A stretch of DNA of 64,000 bases, from positions 1 to 64,000 of the forward strand of contig JAHBMJ010005458.1 of the NCBI GenBank assembly GCA_018398765.1, read 5' to 3'. Positions 1 through 14,523 of the stretch are shown piece by piece. The DNA is from Chromera velia. Lineage: Eukaryota > Sar > Chromeraceae. The stretch's first letter is position 1, and each line of letters opens with the position of its first letter. Under the pieces are notes generated by a model that had not been told where the DNA came from, did not search any database, and saw only the letters and a program-made list of their open reading frames with translations. Both the position numbers and the translations under genes were made by a program.

Positions 1-1310
<1,310 letters not shown>

Positions 1311-2350
1311 CCATATCAGTTTGTCAGAACGTGAGTCTTTCCGTCGGTCTGCATCTCACTGAGAGCATTGAGAGTCACTCTCCATGCCTCCCTCGACCCT
1401 CGAGCACAGTCTGCTTTGCCTCTCCATATGTCTCTGTAGCTCAGTCTACCTGTCTGTCTCTTCGCTATTCTATAACTCCATGCACTCGCGTTCTTCTCTT
1501 GCCATACCAGCAAGCCGTCTCGTCATTCCGTCTCCTCTTTCTATCCTGTACTCAGTGTGCTTGCCTGCCTGCGAGGTTTTCTGGGTACCTCATTGTCCTT
1601 TCACTCTTTCTGTGTGTACAAGTAGGGTGTATTTACTCACCTGTGCACATACTTCACGCTCCCTTTGCAGTCACAGGGAACGATGAGCTCTCCGTCTCCA
1701 TCTTGGCACACCCGACAGATTGGCGGTCCGTCTCTTTCTGACATCGCGTTTTCTAGCGCTCAGCTTCGGCACCTCTCTCTCATCCAGAGCACCAGGACCA
1801 ACGCTGTTACACCACATCCGATGTGCTCCGGCAGAAACTCAGTTACGGCAGAAACTCAGTTAATTTGCATCCCTTGCTCCGACGTCATCGTGATCGACTC
1901 ACTTGAATCCAGAGATTTCTGTTCCAGTTAATTGAATCGACAGCAGAGAATTCGGCGTGCGTTGGCGCGCGCATCGCGCGCCGAAGAATTCCGCGGACTT
2001 CATGCGCCCGGTACGGACGAACGGAGTATATTAATAGAGGCGCACACAAACTTTGTGTTTTGTCAATTCTGCGCGGCGGGCCTGTTGTTGCGTTTTGAGC
2101 ATCCGACGGACTCTGACAATTGCATTCTACGTTCTCAATCAGGCGCAGACGCCTCTCTACATCTCCTCAATATCTCCTCAAAACGTCTTTCTCCACCCTC
2201 ACTTTTCCAGGAGCAAGGATCCTTCCACTGTTTCGGACTTAATTCTTTTTGTGAGAGTTTCACGCCGGACTTCTGGATAATTCCGACTGAGAAAGAGCGA
2301 AAGATCAACGGAAGGAAGAAAGGAGGGAGGGAAGGACGGAAGGAAGCCTG
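1311..2350 (+). promoter_or_regulatory. Probable promoter and 5' leader of the choline transporter-like gene
   Basis: Upstream of the ATG at 2351. A perfect GC palindrome lies at 1964-1982 (arms GGCGCGCG and CGCGCGCC, loop CAT). A TATA-like TATATTAA lies at 2027-2034, about 320 bases before the ATG. The rest is CT-rich and then purine-rich leader. A 139-codon frame at 1932-2351 overlaps the start and looks like chance coding. Assigning the promoter is inference from position and motif. Confidence 0.4.
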
Positions 2351-5300
2351 ATGTACGACACATCACCAACCTATGCGGAGGATCCGCAAGAGAAGTTAGA
2401 CCGCAATCGCAGCATCACAGATGCCTGGGCACTTGGATTGTTTGCGGCTATGGTAGTGGGAATTCTCTGGGCGTCCATTCACGGATTCATGGGAGGTGAG
2501 TGAAGCAAAGCACACACGCTCTACTTATATACGATGCTGAGGGATGTCCACATAAAAGTGGAGCAACGGGATTGTGTCCGAGGCCGATTGAAGTACATTG
2601 AGGAATGTGGGGACGGCCTTTTCATGCGCTGCCCCTCCCATTGTGACTGTCTTTTATTTTTCGGCAGGCAACATAGGATTTCACAATGTGAATGAATCTC
2701 GTCTCCGAGGCTCCTCGTATCCCCTTCTTCTCTTTTTAGGGTCAATCTTCTTCTCACACCTGGGGGTCAATCCTTGCACTGTGTGATCTCTCCTAGCGCT
2801 CCCGCATCCTCCCCCACGCTCCTCTTACACGGCATTCCCCTCTACCTGCCTTCTTTCATCCTCTGCCGCTCTACCTTTCCCTCACTGCCGCTCCCCCCTC
2901 CCGTCTCCTCGACATTCAGAAACCTTCAGTGATCTGCCATCTGTCTGTCTGCCCTGCTGCTTTGTGAACACCATGCATTGGCAGTCCAGCCATCCAGCCT
3001 ACCTGCCTGCCCCGGCCTGTCATTCCATTTACCCGGGAGTGACCCCCTCTTCCCTTGCATCCCTTCTCCTCTCCGTATGTCACAGTGACCGCCCCTTCCC
3101 GCCTCCGACTCCAATTGCTGCAGGAAACCCCGCCCGACTCTACAAAGGAGTCAACTTCCAGGGCAAAGTGTGTGGGGTGGATGCCGGACTGACAGACCGC
3201 CCGTTCGTCTTCTTCCCTCTGGACGCTGAATCCCCCACTGTGAATATTCAGAAGGGCCTCTGTGTCGCTCGGTGTTTCACCCAGGCTGATGCAGAGAATG
3301 GGGTGACGGTGAAGGTGCCCTGGGCTGTCGAGGGGGCAGAAGCGGATGTATCTACAGGCACAACCGCAACTCCAGTGTATGCAACTTCGCTTGTTGCAGA
3401 CGCTTACTGCATCCCTGAGAAGGGAAGCGAGCAGACCCCAGTCCTCGAACAACTTTCATCGGCCTTCACGCAATTGCAAATGGGAATTGGATCTCTCAGC
3501 CAATCGTGGTTCATTCTCGTGGTCGCGTTCGTTTGGTCTCTAGGCCTTTCCTTTTGTTTTGTTTACTTCCTCTCGGTTGGGCCCGAATGGATCTTCCATC
3601 TGTTCTTTGGACTGACCGAGCTATTCCTCGTCGTTCTTGGGGTTGGAGGAGTGGTGGCGGGAACGACAGACCTCCTGAACCCCTTGAAATTCAGCAGCAT
3701 GACCTCAGTAGCAGACTTTTGGTTCATTCTGGTCCGTCAGTTGCTTGGTGGATGCATGGGGTGTGTGGAGTACTCACTCTTTCATTCTTCACAGTTTTTT
3801 TATCATCAGCGGCAATTTTTTCTTCTCTCCCTCTCTCCGTGACTGCCTGTTTGGCTGTCTTCTTCTGCCTGGAGCACACAAAATGGACGCATGTATATCT
3901 CTGTGCATTTTTCATCTGTTCGAATGGTCCTGTGCGTCAGGGTAACTTTCTTTGACTTCATCTGATTGAAAAAATGCATCCTCTCTCCCCGTCCTTTTGG
4001 CTCTTGTACCGTCCTTTGTACTTCAAATCTGTTCTTGCCTTCCTTTCTGCAGCTGGGCTCTGTGATCCTGGCCTTTGCAACAGTGCTGGGTCTGATCTAC
4101 ATGTGCTACATCTCTAAAATCAGCAGGGCGTTGAAGTTGGTGGACATGGCGGGGGACGTGGTGATGGACAACGGGAGTTTGTGGTTTTGGCCCCTCATCT
4201 CTTCTGCAAGTGAGTCAGTCGACTAGTCAGGGAGGGAGGAAGGCAGTCAGTTGAGGACACTGTGGTTGCGGTGGTGCGAAAAAAGGAATGAAGGAAGGAG
4301 ATGAAAGATCCGACATGCGAGAGCCCACATACCTAGGATGGGATCAACAGGAAAGCCTCGAAGACAGAGAGAGGGTGAGAGAGCATTGGAATTCCAGAGG
4401 ATCCTGTTTTCTCTCTCTCTGGAGGTTCCTCTCCTTTTGTCTCGTTCACCTGGCCCATCCTTTCTTTCTATTGTATGAAGAACACTCTCTCTCTCTCGTC
4501 CCCCCTTTCCTTTCCTTTCTTTCTCTTAATTGCAGCTGCGTTTATCTGGATCGTCTACTGGCTGGCGGCCCTCCTGTACATTGCATCGTCGGGCACTGTG
4601 ACGGGGAATCCGGTCAGTCAGTCAGGGAGTGAGGGAGGGAGGGAGGGGAAAGGCATGAGAAGGTTTTTTTGAACTTCTGCAGGTTTTTTTCCCTGTCCGA
4701 GCTGTTGAAGAAAATTACGCCAATGACTCAGAAAGAAGAAAGGAATCACTTCACAGAGAGGAAACGCATTCCGTTTGTTTTTTGAGTTCTGAGCAGTGCG
4801 AGGCGTGACTTCTCTTTTTGACGTTTTCAGATCCCCTTCCCGTCTGGCTGTGTCGTTCGTTTCGCCTTTCCTTTTTTTCTTTTTAGTTGTTCACACAGGC
4901 TTTTATCACCTTATTTCCGCCTCTTCCTTTGTTTGTTTGTTTCTACTGACGCAGACGTCTGTTGGAGGATTTGTGAAGAGGATGGAATACGACACAGGCA
5001 CGACGATCTGCCTCGTGTAAGCTGACTTCTTTTTTTTTTTGCTTGATGTTTCTTTCTTTGTTCCTGTCAAGGACCCACTAAGCCTCGTCTGCCTGTTGTC
5101 GTCAGGCCAAGAGAAAGGAATGGAATAAAGAAAAAGAAAATGAGAGGGTGTGCTGATTTTCCTCAGACCTCAGACCCAACCTTTGTTTTTCCTCGGCTTT
5201 TTCTGCTTATGTGCCTTCCTGTCGTTCTTCTTCGAAGCAAAATTGACGCAGACATAACGGCAGAAGCAGAATGGGAGGAGAATGGTAAAAAAAAGTAAAC

Positions 5301-5919
5301 GCTCAAGTAAAACTTTCCACTTGCCTGACATGCAAGCTGAGTGAATTGATAACCATCTGCCTGCCTGTGTGTTTGTTGCATGCAGTTGGTGGCTCATTGC
5401 CTTCTTCTGGGTATTGGAGATCATCCATGCGGCCTCCTGCTTTGCCGTCTCCTACGCGGGTGCGCTCTGGTACTCTGCTCATGAGATGGCACAGCCTGGA
5501 GAGGAGGGGACCAGCAGGTGAGCAGGGGAAAATGGGGGGGATGACCTACATAGTGTCCCAAAATGATAGGGAAGAAGTCGGTATAAATGGGCGAGGAGCG
5601 CAGTCGCGAGAGGTCGTGTGAACGGGGAAAGGAGTCCATCGCCCTGATCCGTTTCGTTGCTCCTTTCAATCGTCGCTGCCTCTCCCTCCATGTTTGTTTT
5701 TGTTCGTGAGCGTCCACCAGTCTCGTTGTCTGTATCCGTATCTATCTGCCCGTCTGTTTCCCTCTTTCTCCCTCTTTTGTCTGCAGGGATAGCGGGCCCT
5801 GTCCCGCTGTGTTCGGGGCTCTGTCTGGGTTCTTTCACTTGGGCAGCTTTACTCTAGGGTCCCTCTTTATCATGGTCTTCAGGTGCGTCGGTGTGTGTCT
5901 CTTTTTGTCTGTCTGTCTA

Positions 5920-5952
<33 letters not shown>

Positions 5953-8900
5953 GTGACCATTTTGTCTGTCTATCTGTCTGTCTGTCTGTCTGTCTGTCTA
6001 TGTGACCATTTTGTCTGTCTGTCAAGAGAAGGAAAGGAAAGAAAAGGCGGAAAATGAAGTCTGTTCGTCTGCCTGCGAGGCATTGAGGAAAAGAGAACAG
6101 AAGAATCAGGTGTCTCTCTGTCCAAGTATACGTCTACCCGTCCGTCTTTTTTTCTTTCCGGGGTAGGTAGAACCTCTATGTGTCTGTCGCTGTGGCTACG
6201 GTGACAGTCCACCCTTTTTTTGACCTGTGACCTGCGTCCTTGTTGTGCGATGATCTTCTTGTTGTCGTGCAATGTGGTTGCCTGCAGAATTCCTCGGATG
6301 CTTTTCTTCTGGGCATCGGAGCGCCACGAGAAGACAGGGGAGGCACGGGATTACGAACAAGCAGACGCGTCAGCTAGAGGGAGGGCAGGGAGGAAGAGTG
6401 AAAGTGTGGTGTTTGCTTTGGGTTCCGTCTCTGTCTGCAAATTGACAGACAGTCTGCATTGATTGATGGATGGATGCTATGAGGACGCTGTGATTCGCCC
6501 ATTTTGGTTTTCCCCTCAGGCCCTCCCTCGGTCTTTTTTTTCCCCCTTCGTATGTATGCCTTGATTGCCCTTTCTCTCTCTGGTGCTGTTGGTTGCAGGT
6601 GCTGCGGGTGTTGCACCGGATGCTGTTCGTACCTCCTCGATCAGTTCAACGATCTCGCGTGGTGCGATGTGAGTTTGCACGGCGTTGCGCAGATCTATCT
6701 GTCAATATCTGTTGTGTAGACATTTTGAGTCTGTTGCGAAAGGAATCATTTGAGAAGCCGCACAGGGAGAAAGAGGCAAGAGGGGCAGAGGTGAAGAGAT
6801 GGGCAGAGAGACCGAGACCGAGAATGGTGGGGCAGAAAACAACAAGGAGTGAGAGAGTCACAAGGGCAGAGTAAGGCAGAAAAACATTTTTCGTCTCTCT
6901 TCTTTGAAATGAAATGAAGAGATTGATGCGCCTGTCTCTATCTGTCTATGCATACATCTCTCTCTCTCTCTCCCCATGTGTGTATGTGGGTGTGTGTGCA
7001 GATGGTTCTTCGGTCTGAGGACTTTTTGGACTCCTGCAGCAGTGCGCTTGAGTGAGTGAGTGAATGAGTGAGCGAGTGAGTGAGTGAGTGAGTGAGTGAC
7101 CGAGCGAGTGAGTGAGTGAATGAGTGAGTGAGTGACCGAGCGAGTGAATGAGTGAGTGAGTGAGTGAGTGAGTGACCGAGCGAGTGAGTGAGTGAGTGAG
7201 TGAGTGGGAGAGTGAGTGAGTGACTGTGACACTCCGATTGGTCTCGCTAGAGAGAAAGGGAGAGGAAACATTCAGAGAGAAAGATGCGAAACAAAGTAAG
7301 TGGACTGTGTACCAATGGTTGGTTTCCTTTTTGTCGTTTTCCTGTCTAGCAGCTTTATCATGTCTTCTGTCGCTTTCCTGTGAGGCAAATATTTGTTTTC
7401 TCGCTTCCTTTCGACTAATGCAGAACCGTTTGCGGTGCAAGCCGCAAGCTCTCCTTGACGGCTCTGAGCGGTGTGACGAACACCCTCGCGACTATCGGGG
7501 TTCTGTTCGTGGCGGCAGGAACGACTGTGCCTGCTTTCCTCCTCGGTCGGTGGGTGGGTGGTCTGCTGTCGGGGGGTTGTGGGACGGATACCATTTCCCC
7601 GTTTTCTCTCTCTCTCCATCTGTCTGTGTGTGTGTGTGTGTGTGCGTGTGTGTGTGCTTGGATGGGTGGGCGGTTGGGAGTTGATCCCTCCCTGTCTGCC
7701 TCTCTACATTTGCGCCCTGTGTTTTTTCTCGAAAGTTCCCTTTCGTCCTCCTCTTGAGCTTCTCTGAAATTCCTTCCGGCTTTTTCGTTCGAAGAATCGA
7801 AATCTCCCTTCTTTCTCGGCCGTTCCATGTATGTGTCCATGCGTCGATGAGTGCTTTGAAACTCTCTCATGCCGTTGTGTATTGCTTTGCAGTGACGAGC
7901 GTTCCGGCATTCACTGAGCAGGACAGCAGCTACTACGTGTCCAGTCCTGTCGTTATTTGTGTGGTCAGTCAGCCGCGGGTCTTCAGGACACGGACACAAA
8001 TGGAGCGACTTGAGGGAGGCGGCCTTCTCTTTTGTTGGTGTGTCCTTTTGTGGTGTAGTATTAGCCTTTCCTCGGTACAGTGATCGTTCCTCTCTTTGTC
8101 TGTTCCGCAGTCTGTCTGTCTGTCTTTTTGTTGATCCACCTGTCTGACTGCGTCTGTGCGTCTCTGCGTGTGTGCGTGCAGCTGATCTTTTTGATGTCCC
8201 TGGTGGTGGGGAGTATGTCGATGCAGTTGGTCGACCAGGTCGGTCGGTCGGTGAGGGACTTGGTGTGTGGTTTTTGGTTGCTAGTTGCGTTTGTGATTTT
8301 AATTTTTTTGCTTTGGTGACCACGAGGGGACGTTGTGAGTACATCCATGAGGCTGGGTGTTCTCTTTTGCTTTGCCTGCCTCTCTCGTGTCCTCTGTTGC
8401 TCTCTCTGCCTGCCTGCCTGCCTCTGTCGTGATGGACGTGTTTGTTTCTCCAGAGGAGGGCCACGGGTCTCTCCCGTTCCCCTGCCTCTCTTTCTTCTTC
8501 CGTTTGTTCTCTACGTTTGTGCTTGAGTGCGTGAGCGTGTGCGTGTGTGTGTGAGAGAGAGAGAGAGGGAGAACGAAACAAAAAAAGAAAGAAAGAAAGA
8601 AATCTCTTCTTTTTCTCTCTGGAACATGTGCAGCTTGCTGATGCCATGCTCTACTTCGTCGCGTCCGACTACAACGAAGGTAGGTCGGTGGGGGTCCTCT
8701 CCTCCTCGACTGCTGTGACTTCTTTGGAATGTTGTTCTCGCCATTTGCTTTTATTTGCCTGCAAGGAAACTTTTGATTCTCAATCATTTGTTTGTGTGTT
8801 GGCAGGAGCGCTGTACCGTTACCCTCCACGTTCACGAGGGACTCGGCAACCTCCTCCCCTACCTATTCGACGTTCTCGTCTACTCTTGCCTGTCTTTTTC

Positions 8901-9107
8901 TGCGATGAGTCGCTTGCGCGATCTTCCGTTTTGTTGTCAGTAGATGCAGCAATGTCCGCCCGTTTGCCTGATTGCATGGATGCATGGTCGGGTTGCATGC
9001 ATGCAGGAAGGAGGCACAAAGGGCACCCTCAATTAGAGAGGTTGATGCAGGAGACGGATTTGGAGATGCAGAGCGTTGGGCAAAACGTTTACACAGAGGA
9101 GGAATGA
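2351..9107 (+). CDS. Choline transporter-like protein (CTL/SLC44 family), 15 exons
   Basis: Multi-pass membrane protein of the CTL/SLC44 family, which moves choline and related amines across plasma or organelle membranes. Hand-built exons: 2351-2495, 3124-3731, 4053-4209, 4536-4612, 4955-5016, 5386-5517, 5787-5882, 6288-6368, 6599-6668, 7002-7051, 7424-7545, 7893-7963, 8182-8238, 8634-8679, 8806-9107. They close in frame as 691 aa, normal for the family. The N-terminus has DRNRSITDAW, a first membrane helix, then GNPARLYKGVNFQGKVCG, the usual CTL segment after TM1. Later exons give WWLIAFFWVLEIIHAASC, FHLGSFTLGSLFIMVFR, a Cys-rich CCGCCTGCC stretch and LTALSGVTNTLATIGVLF, in the family order. 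The Pro/Arg-rich tail in the last exon is the least certain part. Exons 8 and 10 rest mostly on phase. Substrate is not predictable from sequence. Confidence 0.85.
5906..6023. repeat. (GTCT)n array in CTL intron 7
   Basis: Tetranucleotide CTGT/CTAT repeat interrupted by two copies of ATGTGACCATTTTGTCTGTC, so a higher-order duplication has happened inside the array. Confidence 0.9.
7052..7223 (+). repeat. (GTGA)n array beginning exactly at a 5' splice site
   Basis: About 170 bases of GAGT/GTGA units with GACC and GAGC variants, starting at the first base of CTL intron 10. The donor GTGAGT is itself the first unit and a half of the array. Confidence 0.9.
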
Positions 9108-11597
9108 GAGGGAATGGGGAAAGGGAGGGGTGTAGAGAAGAGAAGAGAGAGAATCCGTACTGGTGACTGCTGCAGGATGATGTCGTTGCGTCCTTCTGTC
9201 TCTCTCTCTTGTTTGATGTGATCTGATCATATATGGGTGCATACGTTTGTGTGCGGGCAACGGGGAGGTTTGTGCATTTGTGTGTTGGGGTCTGATGGGC
9301 ATGCTTCCTTCCTTCGATCGTACCTGTTTGAGTGACCTGTGCGCCCGGTCTTTTTCTTTTTGTGGCGGTCTGCAAGACCACAGAACCGGAGAAGGGAGGA
9401 GCGAAAAGAGAGGCAAAACAGCAATTAAGGATACACACATTCTTCGCAGCGGCGTGCCTCAAAGTAGGCCGACTGACTGACTGACAGACTGAACAGCAGC
9501 AGCAGCAGCAGCGTGTCTGGGAGACAGACGCGCATTCCGTGCGAACAAATGTGAAGGGGTCGCCGCTGAGAAGGGAAGGAAGACCGTTGTTCCTGCATGT
9601 CTGTTTGCGTTTGTGTGTTCGTCTCTCTGTCAATCAGTTTCTTCATCCACACATTCATCCAGTGCACTCACCGCAACAATGCATCTAGTACCCGCCTATC
9701 CATCCATCCGTCAACGTTCCCACTTTGAATTGCTGGTGCGCAGCGACTTCCAATGTTACCTCTTTTGTCTTATTGTCTGTCTTTTCTGTGTGTAAGTGCA
9801 TTTGCGTGAGTGCGTCTTCTTCGTGCTCGTTGCATGTGTGTGCGCACCATTGCAAGGCTCCCGTCTGTCTGAAAAGAGATTCTTCGGGGCTCCATTTATG
9901 GTGCTTCCTGCGCAAGCGCGTAGGATTATTTTCTGTTCGGTTTGCCTTTCATGGGCATGCTTTTGCTGGCTGCCGCAGCATGAATGTGAGTGGTGCATGA
10001 TAGAGTGAATTAATGATGTGCATTTTTGAGTGCAATGTGTGGGCCGGTGTGGTCGAATGGAGGGAGGCTCATGTCTCTTTTTTTTTCTTCTTTCTCTCTC
10101 TACAGGAAGCTAGCTTTCAGTCGGTCGACCAGTCGAGAACTTTGCCTTCCTTCTCAGGAAAAGAACGTAACGAAAGCTTCAATAGTTCCTTAACCCTGCC
10201 CCAAACCCTTGTGCAGCAGAAAGTCTAATTAAAGGGGGGAAGGGGATTGGGGATGATTGTTTCCGCGACAAGAATCAATCCATGTAAACATGAACTCATA
10301 GAGTTTTTTATTGGTAAAAATGTCAAATCAACGTGAAGATTTCTGATTCGTTTGCCAGTTTATATGTATGCTTGGAAGCTATCCCACACAAGGCCCCGGG
10401 TTTAGCCCTAATCATCACCATCATGCATGTATGTATAACATATAAAATGTTTGGAATATGAATTGTGCAACTGCGTGATATTTTTCTTAAATTTTAAGTG
10501 ATGTTTGTGATTTTTTTAAAAAAGATTTTTTTGTAATGTAAATAGCTGGTTTGCATCTATCTAGGCATCCATTTATATTCATTATACGAGCTTAGTCAAT
10601 AACAGGTTAAATTTTATATTTAAATTTATAATCCGATTTAATTCATAAATTATTTATAATTTAATTTCAATGGATCAATTGAGGCAGTTAAATTAAAGCC
10701 TGTGAGCTTGCACTTAGGCTCTGTTAGGCGCTCCTAGAGGCGTTCTGGCCACTAGTCTGACCAACTAATTCATGATTCATCTCTGGATTTATATGTAGAA
10801 TTTAGTAGATTTCGATTCACTTATATTTAACTTTTCTTTTTCGATTCATTTTTTGAGTTCACATGTGTATCATTGGATCTACACTTTGCTAGACACTTTA
10901 TCACTTTAACACCTGCGTGACTCAAAAACACTTAAAGTTGTACTTTAATAATCATTAAACAAAAACTGATGATTGAGGGTTTTTTTATGCATGTCGCTCA
11001 GCTTATATGAAGGGTGGATCTAGCTAATTAGACAAAAGCATATACAAAAGCGGTCGCTTTAAAGTACTTTAAAGCTATTTAGAGAGCCGCTTGAGTATGC
11101 TTGAATTAGCTTGAGTAACCGACAGAATTGTTTTGGCAAGTGACAGAAACTTCCTATTAAGTTCCTAAGTTGTCTGGATGCATGTAGCTCAGTAGCTATA
11201 AATTAGTTTGGTCGCCAATGGTCGGGGTGTATCCGGGTGTGCCTGTGCGCAAACGAAAATGAAGAGACAGTGGTATATAGGATATGCTCATTCATTTCCG
11301 TGCGCAAAGCGCGCGCATTTGCTTGTCGCGTTTTTAAATCATGGGTAATTAATTCAACTGATGCATGCATGTATATACGTTTCAAAGTTTGCATGCATGC
11401 ATGCATATATATGCGATTATATATGATGTGTCTTAATTAATTGACCATGCAATTTAATTGGCCGGCTTATAATTTCTGAAAGAGTGCCAGGCAGCGTTTG
11501 TAAGGAATGATCTCATGCGTTCCAGTCAAATCATATACTCAGACCAAGAGACAAAGCAAACCTGCTGCACGGACATTTCCAACATACGTAGCTCAAG
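9108..11597. other. Intergenic spacer, AT-rich from about 10250
   Basis: 3' flank of the CTL gene followed by an AT-rich island (about 10250-11500). It holds a short (CAG)n run at 9490-9512 and a TGCATGCA cluster at 11360-11412. I see no gene. Several tracts look like decayed repeats but none could be assigned to a family. Confidence 0.5.
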
Positions 11598-12134
11598 ATG
11601 TTTGCCTCAGCTGGAAGCACACTGAAGCTGTTCGTCCTCAGTCTGGCCACCTCGGTGGCTGTGTCCATCTCCGAGTCAGGCACAGGACTTCTTCAGCAGG
11701 CAGAGAGAATAAAATATAGACACCCTTCAGTGTCCTCCTCCTTTCTCCACAAGTCTGAAGGCAAATCAGACTGCGTGAAAGGGTGCGAGAATTATTGTCA
11801 AAATGCCCAAGCGAGGGATTCAGCCGTCCCCTACCCCCAATGCAAGGATGAGTGCGTCTACAACGAGTGTACCAAGCCCCCCTCCTTTCTCCAGTCAGAA
11901 AAGAGAGGGGAGGGCCACATGATAGTCAGCCAGACCAGACGCCAGGACGATGATCCCCACGCATTGGCATTTCTGCAGCAGAGAGACGCGCAAGCCGAAC
12001 TGGAAAAGAAGATTCAGGACATAGAAAAGACCTCCAAGAGCGAAGGTTGCAAGAAACATTGCATCGACTTTTGCCAAGAGTCGAGGAGCTGTCTGACTAC
12101 TTGCAACGAGCAATGTGAGGAGAACAGGGCGTGA
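11598..12134 (+). CDS. Small secreted Cys-rich protein with two CX3CX3C modules
   Basis: Single-exon frame of 178 aa. The N-terminus (residues 1 to about 25) is hydrophobic and ends near SVAVSIS, a likely signal peptide. Two Cys blocks follow: CVKGCENYC with CKDECVYNEC (about residues 58-91), and CKKHCIDFC with CLTTCNEQC (about 151-173). Both have the layout CX3CX3C, Gln, spacer, CX3CX3-4C, so the protein looks internally duplicated, with a charged coiled linker (AELEKKIQDIEKTSK) between. TATA-like TTATAATTT lies about 130 bases upstream. No known family recognised; CX3C helical hairpins occur in disulphide-bonded proteins of several kinds. It sits alone in an AT-rich spacer and is intronless, unlike most neighbours. 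Function unknown. Confidence 0.6.
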   Translation: MFASAGSTLKLFVLSLATSVAVSISESGTGLLQQAERIKYRHPSVSSSFLHKSEGKSDCVKGCENYCQNAQARDSAVPYPQCKDECVYNECTKPPSFLQSEKRGEGHMIVSQTRRQDDDPHALAFLQQRDAQAELEKKIQDIEKTSKSEGCKKHCIDFCQESRSCLTTCNEQCEENRA

Positions 12135-12861
12135 TGAGGCCGTACAGTGAAAGATTCATGAGAGAATTTGTTGGGGAGTTTCTTCAAACATTCCAACTGG
12201 CGCATACGAGACCCAACTCAATTAAGTGCCGCATTGAGACACCGACAAGTCCGACTCGATGCATGTGTGTCCCATAAGCACAAAAAAACATGCTATCACA
12301 TGCACGTCAGGTCTTCCTCCGTCGGGTTCACAGGTCCCCCCCCCAGAAGAAAAAGCACCGAAACACGACCGCACGTGTGCAAAGCTGATCCCTGCCGGTA
12401 TCAAACCACTAAAGAGAGAGAGGCCGAAAGCGAGCTGCGGAGAGGGTTTTTCACAGGATCCGGGCTCGTGGAAAAGGGGAACGGGAGGAAAACGGCGTCG
12501 TGTCTCTCATATCCAATTCTCCGGAGCCATGCATCTGGGCATGCAGACCCTACTCTCTCCGTCTCGGACTACCCGTGACTAAGCATCGCTAAGTTTTGTC
12601 ATGCTGCAGTCACTGATCGACCAATAAGTTTCACCATTTGTCCCGACACGCAGTTTGCATGCAAGGAAGCCTGTGTGGATGGAAGCATACGAGAAAAATA
12701 AACTCTCATGGCTGAACGCAAGATATGTACTGATGATCCTAAAGCATCCGCATAGTGCATTTTTCAATCTTTTATTAGCGTGCGACTGTTCCAATCGGCT
12801 TTCCTACACATGCTTTCCTCTGACACCTCTTTTGTGACTGCACGCTGGTCTTTAGTTGGAT

Positions 12862-12904
<43 letters not shown>

Positions 12905-12913
12905 ATGTATATG

Positions 12914-12971
<58 letters not shown>

Positions 12972-13032
12972 TATGTGCGTGTGAGTGTGTGTAAGTGTGT
13001 GTAACTATATGTAACTGTGTAACTGTATAAGT

Positions 13033-13067
<35 letters not shown>

Positions 13068-13829
13068 TTACGATATGTATCTCTGTCTCTCTGTGTCTCT
13101 GTCTGTCCGTCTGTCCGTCTATCCATCTGTCCGTCTATCTGTCTGTCCGTCTATCCGTCTGTCCGTCTGTTTGTCTGTCTGTCTGTCTGTGTGTGCGTCT
13201 GTCCATCTGTCTTTGTATGTGTCTGTCCTTGTATGTGTATGTCTTTATGATTCTTTGTGTATATGTATTTCAATATATACATGAAATAATGTGTGTGTAT
13301 ATATATATTTGTTGAAATAATTCTATACTGTTGTAGCCCTATGAATTGAATTGAATTGAATGAATTGAATTAAGGCGCTTAAAGCCGGTAAGCCACCTGG
13401 CTGCCAGCATTTAGGCTCTGGCCAACCACAAGGTATGACATGCAATGTTGGTTTGTTAACCTAGCGCATTGACCCATTCACATATGATAATACAAATTAA
13501 CTCACACCAATTTGGCTATACACATTCCTTCACCGTCCTCATACCCGTTAGAGGCTAGAACGATGATATAAGAACGAAGATACCGAAAAGGTATCGAAAT
13601 TATCGGTTTGGTCTAATTTTAGGGGTCGGTTTTTATACCTAATGTTGATCAAGTACCGGCCGATACTTAATAACTCTGTCCCTAGCTCTGTCCGGCCTTC
13701 TTGGTTGTGGAAGGTCCTAGGAAGGGTTACAGTATGGTCACGGTGTTTTTGCGGAACCTATCAATCAATCAATCAATGTTTATATAAAGTTGCAGACTAC
13801 CTTAAGTGCTCTTATGGCCAGCCTTTTAT
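12135..13829. other. Intergenic spacer with compound microsatellite
   Basis: No gene seen. Contains the 12861-13261 compound repeat, a GAATT pentamer run at about 13338-13372 and a TCAA run near 13762. A frame at 12168-12578 has no protein-like features. Confidence 0.5.
12861..13261. repeat. Compound microsatellite (CT)n-(GT)n-(TA)n-(GT)n-(GTCT)n
   Basis: Five adjoining simple-repeat blocks in about 400 bases. The same order CT, GT, TA, GT recurs in an ETFA intron at 49165-49350. Confidence 0.9.
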
Positions 13830-13834
13830 GAACT

Positions 13835-14523
<689 letters not shown>

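Noticed and set aside
1932-2351. 139-codon frame just upstream of the CTL gene
   Set aside because: No domain or signal features. It overlaps the TATA-like site and the real start codon, so it is probably leader sequence.
8806-8943. Alternative frame of the last CTL exon giving a Leu-rich C-terminus
   Set aside because: The phase-1 donor at 8679 selects the Pro/Arg-rich frame ending at 9107. The alternative would need a different donor.
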